From NCBI GenBank assembly GCA_947179155.2, contig OX359265.1, positions 4,077,501 through 4,141,500 of the forward strand: DNA of 64,000 bases. Reading direction: 5' to 3'. The first letter of the stretch is position 1. Every line of letters starts with the position of its first letter. Of the stretch, positions 34,616 to 46,757 are shown one piece after another. The stretch comes from Hedera helix (lineage: Eukaryota > Streptophyta > Magnoliopsida > Apiales > Araliaceae). The position numbers were made by a program, and so were the translations under genes. Below the pieces are notes generated by a model. It was not told where the DNA came from. It was given only the letters and a program-made list of their open reading frames with translations, and ran no database searches.

Positions 34616-37600
34616 ATGAGCCTCTGTGGCCTGATTTCTCCCAAAACGATGACACAACAGCCGGCGCCGGTTCCTTCCTACCCCACCTACAGGGAAATTT
34701 ACATGGTGGGGTTCGTTATAGCCCATATAGTGGGTATTCAATACTACTCCGGCAATATCACCGGCCGGGTAATGGTGGGTCTCATCCAGTCATCCGGGAA
34801 CCCTTAAACCCGCATGACCCACATGCAATCGCGGTTTTCAACACTATCGAGTTGCAGGTGGGGTACATTGAGCGCTCCGTTGCAGAGGTTTTATCCCATT
34901 ACTTGATCAATGTCTGATTACCGTGGAAGTGATTGTTCCCAATACGCCTGGGAGAAGTATTAGGTGTAATCCTTGTCAAATCCACATTTTCGTAGGCCGT
35001 GAGGGTTATGAAATGGTTAAATCTTTAATTTTCGGAACTGGGTTGCACTTGATTGTTCAGGATAGGCTGCTTTTGGTTCATTGGAGATGATCGTGAGGGA
35101 GGCAAATGGTGGTGGTATGGACGGGAAGAGATTATATGACATATGTGGTTGGTTGAAGAAATAGAACCCAAAAGGTAATCATATTGGAACTCTTACGCTC
35201 CATTCCACCATTTGCTTCCCTCTTACGGTCCATTCCACCATTTGCTTCCCTCACAAATTACTGTACTGATTAGCGCCCAGAGTCCATTCGTGCTGGGACC
35301 TCGGGTCGGTAAAACTCTAACCTTTCTTTCTCTAATTGCACTCAATAGATTTGATTCTCGTAGTTCTCGTGTTAGAACCAAATCTATCAAGTGCAATTAA
35401 AGAAAGCAAGGTTAGAGTTTTATCGAGCCCCATATCATCTGCAAAAATCCCACCACAAATAGACTCTGGCGCTGATGAGTACCCTAAGTTGTGAGGGAGG
35501 CAAATGGTGGTATGGACAGGAAGAGCTTCGATATGATCACCTCTTTGGGCGGTTCCATTACTTCCATCAACCCCAATCTGCTTACATTCTAATCTCTTCC
35601 CGTCCATACCACCATTTGCCTCCCTTACAATCGCCGCCTCAGATGAACCAGCATCATCTTCAACAATCAAGTGCAACCCAGCTCCGATGTTAACAACTCT
35701 GATGGTAGTGGTAGCCTTAATAATGGGATAGATGAAGATGATGATGGTAGCGGTAGCTTTACTATTGTTGGTGGTAAGAAGTCAAAGAGGGGGAGAGGGA
35801 CTAAAATGGTTAACAATTCAAGGAAAAAGCATAATGATGGGTCACCCTTAGGGATGTAAGAAATAGTGCAAAATGTGCAGGTAGTTACAGTAGTTCCGCT
35901 GACAATTCAAGGAAAAAGCAAAATGGTGGGGGCACCCATTGGGAGATAAGAAATAATGGAAGATGTATAGGTAGTTCCGTGGATCCTTCAAACTTGAAAA
36001 CGTTAAGAGTTTACTTGTATTATGCGGAGAGGACAAAAGATGCTTCGGAACTTCAGAAGTATGATTTGGTTTTGACAACTTATAGTACTCTCAGTATTGA
36101 AGAATCCTGGTCTGAGTCACCGATGTTTAAGATGGAGTAGTGGCGAGTGATTTTGGATGAGGCACATTTGATTAAGAATGCCAATTCTCAACAAAGTCAT
36201 GCAGTAACTAAATTGTATGCTAAGGGGAGGTGGGCTGTCACAGGAACACCCATACAAAATGACACCTTTGACTTGTTCTCCCCAATGGAATTTTTGAGGT
36301 TTCGGCCATTCTCAGTCAGAACCTATTGGACTACCTTGGTACATTGCTAATGGAAGCGAGGACGGGTTCTCAGCAGCAGGTATTAATGTCTAAATTCTCG
36401 TTCTTATGTCCAGTGTGCATTTCATTGGTTTACAAATGTAATTTTGTGCTGCTTGCTTGGTTTTTCATCACTCTGGATATTTCAGGATCTAATTGGTTGA
36501 TTGATTATTTGCACATACTGCTAAATGTTTAATGTTCTCACAAACAATTTCTGCCTTGTATATCTCAATGAAATGCTTGCTAATTACCGAATGTCACGAT
36601 AGTTGCAAGTTTGTTCGAGCACAAATTAATGAATAGTGTCGGATTCATTTCTTGCCCTTTGAACTTGTATCTTCGAATGTGTGGATCCATTTTCAATTTA
36701 TTCGCTTATAGTGCATAGGCAGCTGGATGTGGTTCAGAGGTTTGTAGGTTGTTACAAAGTGATACAATTTTTGAGTTGTAGTATTTGAAATTTTTTGCTA
36801 GATTCTATCTATGTAGAGATGCACTTCATGTCAAATATTCAGGTCTAACTGCCCAGAAGTCATCTCTCAGTCATGTAACGGGAGCCTCAATGTGTCGAAG
36901 AAACTTAGACGCTGATTTTTTTTCATACTCTTTCAGCTAATCACTGTAATTGGCCTGGCTTTACCCCTTCCTTCTATCTTTATTTGTGTGTGTGGGTCTA
37001 TCTTTCTCACACGTCAAACCAGCTAGTGAACACACACAAATACAAATTTTACACACACATATCAAACCAGTGAGCTCTTATGCTGATCTGAATTTGTTGT
37101 CATATGTAATCCACATGCAATGGTTTGAACTTCAGTAATCTCTTTTTTTTTATATATTTAACATGATGCTTGTTTATCAAAATGCAAATATTGTTGGTAT
37201 TTTCGTAGTTGACAATCCGGTAGGGATCAGGATCATGCTATATTGGATAGACTTCTGCTCGATGAGGCCACAGTATATTCGAAAACTGACCTGTTCATGA
37301 TTTGATTTAGTGAGCTAGATTTTTCAAGGGTGAACAGGCTATGAGAAGAGGGAAGATTCATATGGTTGATCATGTTTTTGGAAAGAACGAGAATGGCAAA
37401 GATTTGTCTGATTATTCATGTTTAAGTACAGGGTAATATAAAGGCTTCTATTTATCATATCAAATGGTCTCATATTTTTCTGAATTGCAGAACAGAAACC
37501 ATTTAGATGTGTTATTAATGGTCATTGAGCTCCCTCTGATTTCTTTTTCTCCATTTTGGCGGTCATGCATTCTTATTTCTATGGATAGTTTGTTTATTGT

Positions 37601-38000
37601 TTCATTGATTTTTTATATGTTAATTTGGAATAATGCTTCTTGTCATTCTGATGTAATGTGCTTATATCATTTACGCTATAATGGCAACCATTTCCTTGAG
37701 GAGAACAAAAGACAAGGGCTTAATTGGATTGCCGCCTAAAATTATAGAGACTGTTTTGTGGATCTTTCTGCTGAAGAAAGAGAGCTTTATGTTCGGATGA
37801 AAGAAGAGGCTAGGAGTGTTGTCCGGGATTACATCTCTATTCTCTTCTAACAGCATTATAAGTAATTATTCAACTGTAATCGGCATAATTCTACGACTTC
37901 GCCAAATTTGCACTAACATAGCCTTGTGCCCTTCGGATCTCATAGCATCTCTTCCAACTGACAGTTTTCACGTATATTATGATTATTCTTTTGATACTAA
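34616..38000 (+). pseudogene. HLTF/SMARCA3-like (HIRAN + SNF2 helicase) pseudogene, scrambled
   Basis: Pieces of one RAD5/HLTF-type chromatin helicase appear in order. The HIRAN domain is at about 34649-34917 (YMVGFVIAHIVGIQYYSG, then after a frameshift near 34798 LNPHDPHAIAVFN and QVGYIERSVAEVL). Walker-A-like segments sit in an inverted duplication at 35280-35480. The DEAH region is at 36120-36340 (VILDEAHLIKNANSQQS, GRWAVTGTPIQND), with a TAG replacing a Trp at 36138. The region after it is at 37700-37960 (KDKGLIGLPPK, then frameshifts). The RING and C-terminal helicase lobe are missing. Family members remodel chromatin and ubiquitinate PCNA; this copy cannot be translated. Confidence 0.88.
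35098..35640. repeat. Imperfect inverted duplication of the helicase Walker-A exon
   Basis: The left arm (about 35200-35345) and right arm (about 35380-35530) are reverse complements with mismatches. AAACTCTAACC on the plus strand meets GGTTAGAGTTTTAT. The minus strand reads GGIFADDMGLDKTLTLLSLI while the plus strand reads VGKTLTFLSLIALNRF. Further out, GGAGGCAAATGGTGGTATGG appears on both strands. Transcription through it would give a long hairpin. Confidence 0.8.
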
Positions 38001-38122
38001 CCTTTGCATAGTTTTTTCTTTCCTTTGGATACTTTTTTCCCTTTCCTTGCAAGCATACTTTCCGCAAACTTAGATCCTAATAGGAGATTACAATTCTTGT
38101 GTTGAAAAATTGGGTTACTGTT

Positions 38123-38964
38123 TGTGAGTCCACGAATAAAATTAGAGTTCATGTTAAATGAACTAAAACAATAAATAACGAATAACGAACAAATAAACAA
38201 CGAACGAATGAAAACCGAAAAAGACGGAACGAATCCCCCTAGGATTCGTCCCTTGGGGTGGTCTTTTGTCGCCCCGTGATGCGTTTCTTTGATAATAAAA
38301 TTGATTTATTCGAATTTTCTAAACATTATATATTCTTAAATGTATAATTTAAGAGGTGTTGTCATGAATCTCGAGGTAGAAAAATTATGAAAATAACTTG
38401 TATTGAGAATCGGTTGAGCGATTAGATTAATAGCTAGAAGAATCGGATGATTTTGGCATTACAAGGGTAACTCGAGCTATTTTTTTTCTATCATTAAAAG
38501 TATTTTTGGAATTTTCCAAGTGAAGTGGATTTACAGACTCTAGGTAACGTGTCAAACACATGCCAAAAGAGAAAATTTTAAAAATATCTTTAATGATAGA
38601 AAAATTCCTAAAATAACTCTAGTTACTTGGTTAATGCCCAAATCATTCGATTATACTAGTTACCAATCTAATCTCTCAACCAATTCTTAATATAAGTTAT
38701 TTTTATGAGTTTTCTGTCTCGGGATTCATGACAATACTTATTAAATTGAACTTTTAAGGTTGTATAATATTTAGAAAGATCGAATAAATCAATTTTATTG
38801 TCAAAAAAATACATCACAAGACGGAAAAAGACTACCTCAAGAGAGTCCACCCTAGGGGAATTTCTTCCGTCTTTTTTGATTTTCATTCGTTTATTGTCTG
38901 TTTGTTTATTATTTTTTGTTATAGTTCATTTAATGTGAATCCTAATTTTATGCATGAATTCACA
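38123..38964. mobile_element. Foldback element with long inverted arms (about 840 bp)
   Basis: The outer ends read TGTGAGTCCACGAATAAAAT and, reverse-complemented, TGTGAATTCATGCATAAAAT. Complementarity continues for much of each half (AAAGACGGAACGAAT vs TTCCGTCTTTT; ATAAAATTGATTTATTCGA vs its complement) to a centre near 38530. It has no coding capacity. It may be a long-TIR Mutator or foldback MITE; a clear TSD was not found. Confidence 0.75.
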
Positions 38965-39720
38965 CCTTTATCAAAATAACTAATTCTAAATATTGAAATC
39001 AATAAATAACCAAAAAAATAGTTAATGAAATCTTGCCAACAATCAGCAAAAAATACCTGCAACCTCTCGAGAGAAGAAGAGATTGAAGTTTGTCCCATCG
39101 AGCCATATTTTCTTCCACCTTTTTGAATTATTTTTGATATTTCTTAACCTTTGATTCCATTAAAACCCATCGATTATATACTAATAATTTTTTTCGAGAA
39201 AAGACCTCAAGAGATCCATAGGATTTTTATTTAAGGGTCCGTTCGGAAATATTTTTTTTTTTTTAATTTAAAGTTAAAATTTTAGTCGATTTATAAGATA
39301 AAATTTTAATAGATTTATAAGTAAAAGTGTTCGGCATTATTTTTATTTATAAGACAGGAATTATAAGTAATAGTTGTGAATGTATTCGGTTAATAATGAT
39401 TTATAAGTTAAGTAAAATATAAAGATTATTAAAATGTCTTTTAATAAGAAGAACATTAGAAAAATAAAAGAGGATATTTAAGTCATTTTATAATAATTGA
39501 CGGACTTAAAAAAATGACTTATAAATTATTTTTTTAGGCACTAAAAATTTACTTATTTTATTTTTTTTAATTTATAAGTAATAAAAAAATATTTCTCAAA
39601 TAATTTTTTTAATTTAATTACTTATAAGTTGGGTTGATCAATTTATAAGTAATTTTTAAACAAGGCCTAAGGATGTCAGCAAACAAAGATTAAAAGGGTA
39701 CTACCGATGATGTTCATAAA
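38965..39720 (-). pseudogene. Inverted duplicate of leader/exon 1/intron 1 of the At5g43822-like gene
   Basis: Read on the minus strand, 39720-39668 plus 39234-38965 parallels 40235-40577 of the gene. The match covers the 5' leader (AGCAAAGATTAAAAGGG), the ATG region (CGATGGGTTTTAATGGAATC), exon 1 and all of intron 1, stopping at the exon 2 acceptor. About 26 bp of exon 1 are deleted and there are many substitutions. A TAA-flanked MITE interrupts it. The frame is broken, so it is a pseudogene fragment head-to-head with the real gene. Confidence 0.85.
39235..39667. mobile_element. Tourist-like MITE (433 bp, TSD TAA)
   Basis: The ends are GGGTCCGTTCGG and, reverse-complemented, GGCCTTGTTT, with TAA on both sides. 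The paralogous sequence at 40260-40290 lacks it and serves as an empty-site control. It is extremely AT-rich inside and non-coding. Confidence 0.7.
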
Positions 39721-40353
39721 AAAACATTTTCAGGAGGCTGATGTTAGGTTTTGTATACGTGTCGGTATGAAAATCGGTTCGGAACTGACGGCGGTTCAAC
39801 CAATTAAACCGAAAATTGGACAATCAAACGAATCTGTTTGACTCTCTTAAGCGAAATCAATAAATAACCGCCTAAAATTGGTGACCCAGTGGTCGAGCCG
39901 TCTGGGTCATCGAACTTGTGTCATGGTTTTGGTCGGTTCACAAACTTACTTTCAGGCTTCAAAATTTTTACGCCGCAGTTCGAAGTGAACTTCTCTTCCT
40001 CTCCTCTGTCGCTCATCTCAATTCTCGCCTTAAGATCACAGCTCACCATCTCGCCGGCGTTCTCCTCTCCTCCGGTGACCGCAGCCACTGGCCACCATCA
40101 CACGAGCCTAATTTTTGATCGCGCATCTCGACCTCACGATCACAGGTTTCACAGGTTTCGTCTAATTTTTGGCTTTTGGGTATTGTTTTTTGTGATCTAG
40201 GTCATCAATTGGTCATATATATTACCATCGTTCTTCGGTAGTGCCCTTTTAATCTTTGCTTGCTGACACCCTTAAACCCTAAAGTAAAAATCCTGTGGAT
40301 CTCTTGAGGTCTCTTCAAGAAATCAATTATTAGTATATAATCGATGGGTTTTA

Positions 40354-43300
40354 ATGGAATCAATGATGAAGAAATATCAGCAAAAATTCAGAAAGGTGAA
40401 AGAAAATATGGGTCGATGGGACCAACTTCAATCTCTTCTTCTCTCCCAGTTCAGAAATGCTTCCTCCATCATCGAGAGGTTGCAGGTCTTTTTCCTGATT
40501 GTTGGCAAGATTTCATTAACTGTTTTTTTGGTTATTTATTGACTTGAATATTTAGAATTAGTTATTTTGATATAGGTAATCCAAGATTCAAATAAATATG
40601 GTTCCTTGAAAAGTGTAGACGGCATTAGAGATGCTGTTTTGGCAAAACAGATGGATTCTTTGCAATCTATTTTGCTCTCTATGAATAAGACTCTGTAAGT
40701 TATTTTCTTTTAACCTTGTTTTTTCCCCTCTGCATCTAGTAACTGAGAACATGTCTTACTAAATTAAAAAGAGTAAAAAAATTGAATCTTTGCTATATAT
40801 GATTTCAAATTCATGTCGATATTAAATAGACGTATGTGGATACATGGTAATGATTGGATAAGATGGTGTAAAAAAGGACTCACATATTATTGTTCTACCT
40901 TATCGTTTGGAATTCCATGTTAATCGCAATCCACATTTGACATAAAATTAGCCTCGTTAGTTTCAATCCACATTCGACATAAAATTAGTCAACATATAAA
41001 TTATTTTCATTGGAGAAAATCCTCTTGTAATATTACTTACTTTAAGAGATAAGGAGAGATTTAGTTTGGTTTAGTGTTCTTGTTATTGCCCTTGAGGATG
41101 GTACCCCTATAGGTAATCTTGATTGTTGATCAATTTTAATACATCTCCATTGCTTGAATGGTTTGACTGGGATAATTTTGGAGCTATGGGTCAATATTGA
41201 GTATTGACATCTTGAATATTGAAGTTATGGATTCATCAATGGAGCCTAAGTAGTTTTTCTTTTAATTGTGAACGGAGATCAGGGAGGAGTTTCATGGTGT
41301 TTTTTTGTCCCTGGAGAGGATTGTTTGTGATGGTACGCAGCTAGTTAAAGGGGGTTCTCTTCAGCCAAAAATTGGACATCTGCAGCAACGAATTGGCGTA
41401 AAACCAAGTCTTGCAGATTGCTTGGAAGGGCTCACACAACTTCATGATATGCACCAATCAGAGTATGGACGGTCTTCATTTCATTACATAGCATATTTTT
41501 ACATCTTTCTTATCGAGAAAATTAGAGTGGCTTTTTTGTGAAGCTCCTTGTGCCGTGTCTTAGGTTTTACAGGTTGACAAAAGCTCAAGTTTTCCCTTCC
41601 TTCTAAACTAAAAAATTTCATCTCAATTTGAGCTCTCTACGGGTTTTTATATTATCGATCTTCAATCCTGGTACATCGCCTTTAAATTAGTGAAGTTTGG
41701 GTCACTTTCTAATGCCATCATTGTTTATATGGCTGTGCTGACCAAGTGTGCCTTGCTTTCATTTCTGTATTGCTGCAAATATAGTTCACACATCAATTAC
41801 AACTGTGAAGAAGTTCAATTTACTTTACCTCACGTTCATCTAATAATTTATATTTTGCAATCTATGCACTAGGTTAATACCTTGTCAGTGAGAAACCTTG
41901 CACTTCATCTTTTGTATTGCAACTGAATAGTTTAAAGTCTAAAGGAATAGGGTTTATACTGATATTTGCTGTAGAATTGAACTCATACTATTTTATCTGT
42001 TGAAGAGAAGAACTCAGATTATTTATAGCAGCATCCTTTGTTTGCAATAATATGGTTCCACACTCAGTCTTGATATTGCATTGACATATTTAAGTTGAAT
42101 GTTTATTTGACTTTAGTTCTTAATGATTAACTTAATCTAGTTTTTCAGGTACCTTCTTAAATCATCAGTTGTATCGGCACTTTCCACAATTACCTTGAAA
42201 CCCTGGTATCCTAAGATTTGGGTTCTTTATTAACCTCTTAAATTTTTTTTCTCCAGCCTCTTTACTCAGTAAACAATTAGAAGCTCCTTTTTTTTTCAAA
42301 GGAAAAACACAAACAATATTAGTAATTTGTTAGTGTATTGTGCTGACAAAGTATTAAAAAAGTCTATCAAACTTTTTTACCCCAGGATGCTGATTAATGG
42401 GTTCAAAATGCCCTTTATGTTGAAATTCATTCAAATCAATATATTCGCAAAATCTTTGCCCATGCACTGATGCACCTCCTTAATGGATCTGATGTCTGAA
42501 ACAAGAGAATAAAAATGATATCTTATGATTGATTACTTTTGTATGATAGATTGATGGTATATATAGATATTGCGAACTTCATAATTATTTGATGAACTTC
42601 AAAAACTCTTGGGCTACATTTGTTTGTAAGGATTATAATCTCAACGCATGGATTATAATCTCAAAGTTATATTTGTTTACAAGGATTATACTTAAGATAA
42701 AATTATTAATCCCTAAAATGTTTGTTTGTTTTTAAATTTGAACTTGGGACTATTAGTTCTGGGATTATAAAATGACTTAATAGTCTTGGGATTATAATCC
42801 CTGATTGAACATGGTATTAAATAGTTCCCCATATTAAGTCATTTTATAATCCCAAGTCCAAATTTAAAAACAAACAAAATAAAGATAGGATTAATAGTCT
42901 TATCTCAAGTGTAATCCTTATAAATAAACATAATCTTGGAATTATAATCTCGAGATTATAATCCTTGCAAACAAACATAGTCTCAGTGTCTAAAGTTCTA
43001 GTAAATGTTGGAAAATCTTTGGATGTAATAATTGAATGTCATTTATAAAAAAAAATGTAAAATGAATATAGCACCAAAGGGCCATTGTTTGGTATGTGGT
43101 AAAAGCTGAACTGCCTGGCATGATCACATAGATGCTTAAGGCATCAACTTTGTTACCTCAACCCCCATCACTCGGTAAGGGGAGAAATTCTTTGTTTGCT
43201 CGACACATTTTTAGAATTCTTGTATTTACAAATGTATGATGCATTTCATTGCAGTGCTAGTGATTTAGAAGCTCTTCAGCAACTCCTTGTTGACCAGCCT

Positions 43301-43953
43301 AACATCCCCAAAGAGGAAGGTATGGATTATGGAAAAGATTTTATAGTAAATATAAGTAACTTATCCAAAAACAAATTTATAATGAAGAATATAAATAAAT
43401 TTATAAACGTTTTTTACTTTTTTATAAAAAAAGAAAAGAAAAACACAGCACAATTCCCTCAGTATTCAAGTCAAATCTATAATGGGGAAGACATTAGGTC
43501 ACTTTTCCGGTTTTCCTGTTATAGGGTTTTCAACCGGAATAGTGATATCCACCCGGTTCTTCTTGGTGGTCTGCCTGTGCATTTGTAGTCTCTTGACTCG
43601 GTCTTTGCTGAAAAGCGTAACAAATTTGTTTTCCCCATATAGTTCTCGTTATTTTTCTGAGATTGGGAATGTTTTTGATACCTCGAGAAGGATTGAACTA
43701 ATCACATTTTTTCAAATTACTGGAGCACCATTAGTTGATTTAAAAGTTGGTTATCGAGTAGAAAATATAGTTGAGATTAAATTTTTGTCCCATAGATTCC
43801 CCATGTAAGCTTTGGCTTCACTGTCCCGTGATTTTCTGCTGATTTTGTTGCCCTGCTGATTGCTTCCAACTCTTTGCAGTGCAACTAATAGTTGACATAA
43901 TATTTGCTGAAGCAATCTGTTCACAATATGGTATTACGATGGGAGACGGGTGA
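40354..43953 (+). CDS. At5g43822-like protein of unknown function (208 aa, six exons)
   Basis: Exons 40354-40485, 40576-40694, 41283-41462, 42149-42205, 43255-43319 and 43880-43953 all have GT...AG junctions and join in frame to 627 bp. The protein starts MESMMKKYQQKFRKVKENM. It includes SLKSVDGIRDAVLAKQMDSL, IGVKPSLADCLEGLTQLHDM and LEALQQLLVDQPNIPKEE, and ends SQYGITMGDG. This fits the small conserved plant protein I recall as At5g43822, helical throughout and with no known enzymatic motif. Upstream 39880-40340 looks like promoter and 5' leader. Introns 4 and 5 carry inserted material, including a palindromic MITE. An inverted partial copy of its first exon lies just upstream. Confidence 0.88.
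42609..42982. mobile_element. Palindromic MITE in intron 4 (about 375 bp)
   Basis: Nearly the whole length folds on itself. The left end ACATTTGTTTGTAAGGATTA pairs with the right end, whose reverse complement is CTATGTTTGTTTGCAAGGAT. ATTATAATCTC recurs in both arms. It lies inside an intron and is non-coding. Confidence 0.82.
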
Positions 43954-44099
43954 ATCTAGCTAAGAGCCAGCTATTGCAACTGTCATAGCTGGGTTTTCTC
44001 CCTTTGTTTTCCCTTTGTTATTTTCAAGTAATATATACATACATATATATGACTTGGTTTAAAGGCATGTCCTTTTAAAGAGTATATCAAGCATATCTT

Positions 44100-44219
44100 C
44101 TTTAGTGACGGACCCGGCAACGGTTTGGTCCGTCGTCATAGGTTCGTCCGTCGTCAAAATTTTTATCGATGGATAATATATCGCAACGGATCAAGCCGTC
44201 GTCGGATCCGTTGCTAAAG
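44100..44219. mobile_element. Short palindromic MITE (about 120 bp)
   Basis: It starts CTTTAGTGACGGACCC and ends GGATCCGTTGCTAAAG. Internal GACGG/CCGTC motifs pair in a hairpin. It lies 150 bp downstream of the At5g43822-like gene and stands out by its GC content. Confidence 0.7.
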
Positions 44220-44229
44220 GGAGTATGTT

Positions 44230-46543
44230 AAGTCTGTCCTTTAAGAAAGTATGTTCTTGAATGTTACTTCATATATATATATATATATATATATATACAT
44301 GCTCTTTTCTATAAATTGATACATTTCCTTCTTAGCTTTAGTATCTTGACTTTTTCAATTTAGTGGGTTGAAATAATAAAATAATTTTGTGACGGCATAA
44401 TTTAAGAATCACTTGATAAATATTCCCTATGTTGCATAAAAAAGTCTCATTTGTAAAACTTATGAATATTATGGATATAATTTTGTGTAATATACCTTTA
44501 AAAGTAATTAATTGTTAGTTTTTAAAAATAATATTGTGGTATGATAACAAAATTATGACAAAAAACGTACAAATATTGTTTCATTTTATCATACTATTAC
44601 TAAAAAGGGTGAACTCTTTTTAGGGAAAAAATTGAGAAATGGAACAATAGGAATTTTCAAAAAAATAAAAAAAATTATGTTGAGCTATACAAATGAAAAA
44701 ATTATTTTATGATTTTGGGATATAGTCAGTGGTGTCTCGATACCATTTATTATTTTAATATGTACAGTGAAAGGGTTTAGACTCGTGTACAGTGATGGAG
44801 CAAACACGTCAGATAATATAATTTGAAAAAAAAAAAAACCTCTTTACATTTTCTTTATTGAATAAAACCGAGTGTACTCATTAACTTGATTGAGATATAC
44901 TAATAAATAAAAATATATTTTCGACTCAAGTTAAAAGATGAAATTTTCCGTCTCAAAACTCGACCTCATGTTTTATTAATTATAGTACATAATTATAGTA
45001 CAAGTTTGATAATTTATGTAAAGTACAATTAAATTTTAAAAATTACATACCAAATAAATGTTAGAAATGACATATTTGAGCAAATATTTATAATGATATA
45101 TATTTTATAATTATAATGTATTAAAGCAAGTTGAATGAGATAATTTTATATTAATTAGGTTCATGAATTAGTAAAATTAAAGGTCAAAATATTATAATAT
45201 ATCTTTAGCAAATTTAAAAGTAAAAATTTAAGGATAAGTATATGTATTCGATATCTAACCATAAAAATCAACTATTATATTAATCTTGATCATTAAAAAG
45301 TTTTATATTAAAATTCGTATTATATTTTATTTTTTAATAATTATAATCAATATAGTGGTTAATTTTGTGGTTAGATATTGTGTACATAGATTTGTCTAAA
45401 ATTTAAATACAATATAAATAATAATATTAATGTAAAGAGTACATTGAATATTTAATAGTAAAACCAAAAATACTATTGAACTTTGCTTACAAAACCAAAA
45501 ACTTTAATTACTGAGTTGACAGTTTTTTTTTTAAACAATTGAGTTAACTCGAGATAAACGTAAATGACTAATTTTTGTTAACTATAATTTTGTATTGATG
45601 TATTAAATAAAAGGATTAATAATATATCTACTCCCCCAATTTATATTATAAATAGAAATGAAAATTTTAAAATATGTTATTATTTATAGTATTGTTCTAT
45701 TTTGAATATTAGATAATCCTTAATTTTGAGAGACATACATATTCAATTTTCTAATAATTGACCAATATTCGTATAGTTTTATTTACATAATATTCTTATT
45801 GCTTTTTTCAGATAATATTTTTAGAAAACTGACATTTTTATATTATTTTTTTGATAGTTTTACACGGTGAATTTCACAAAAGTGTCATTATAAATATATA
45901 ATAATCGTCGTTATAGGTATTTTGTGGAGTCTATCATGTGGAATTATAAAAAAAGTGTGAAAATATCAATTTTCTATTTTTATAGTTAATAATATCTAAT
46001 AATTAATGATTTTTCAATTGATCAACTTTGTTTCACGTGTATAAGCAATTCTAATACTTCGTAAATAATTGTTTATTTGGAAAAACAAAGATATATTCAC
46101 ATCACGGTAGATAGTTAAAACAATAATGCATAATGATAGTAGTATAGTACCTTCGACGTTAAATTGTGCTACATTTGATCAAGGATAGCAAAGACATTTA
46201 ACCAGTTAACTTATAAGAATTGGTTAAATTGTTAAACAATTATGCACAATGATGTTTTCTAACATGTATAGGGTGGTTGGGAGGTGGGGAGTGAAGGTGG
46301 GTAATATGTTTTGGATTAATATTTTAAATAAAATTGTGTTATATATTGCGATAAATTTATATTGAATTATAATTATAAAATTTATCACTATAGGTGATTA
46401 GTAAAAATTATAAGAGGGCTTTATTTATTACACATTTTTCTAAAAAAAATTCACTAATATTTATCTGATAATCAAAAAATTGATGTAAATTTTCGTAATA
46501 TATGTCATCTTCCTTTCAAATATAACAAATTTTCAAAATACTT

Positions 46544-46586
<43 letters not shown>

Positions 46587-46746
46587 CATATATATTCTTA
46601 TCAGACCAGTAATTATATATGTGTAAATTTATAAATAAAATTAAGTTATAAGAAAAAAGAATAAGTAATGGTACTTTTAAAATATATCTTTTAGTGTGTT
46701 CTAAATGAGATATATTATGTATAAAAATAAAAACACGTTTATCTCA
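44230..46746. other. AT-rich spacer with an internal inverted repeat
   Basis: No gene seen. An (AT)n run is at 44274-44296 and another at 46544-46582. A palindrome at about 45247-45381 (GATATCTAACCATAAAAAT paired with TTTTGTGGTTAGATATT) is probably a small MITE. Confidence 0.55.
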
Positions 46747-46757
46747 TTTGGGCAGAA

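Noticed and set aside
43482..43808. Open frame of 108 codons (MGKTLGHFSGFPVIG...)
   Set aside because: It lies across intron 5 of the At5g43822-like gene, whose exon join skips it cleanly. I recognise no domain, though it is the least random-looking of the small ORFs.
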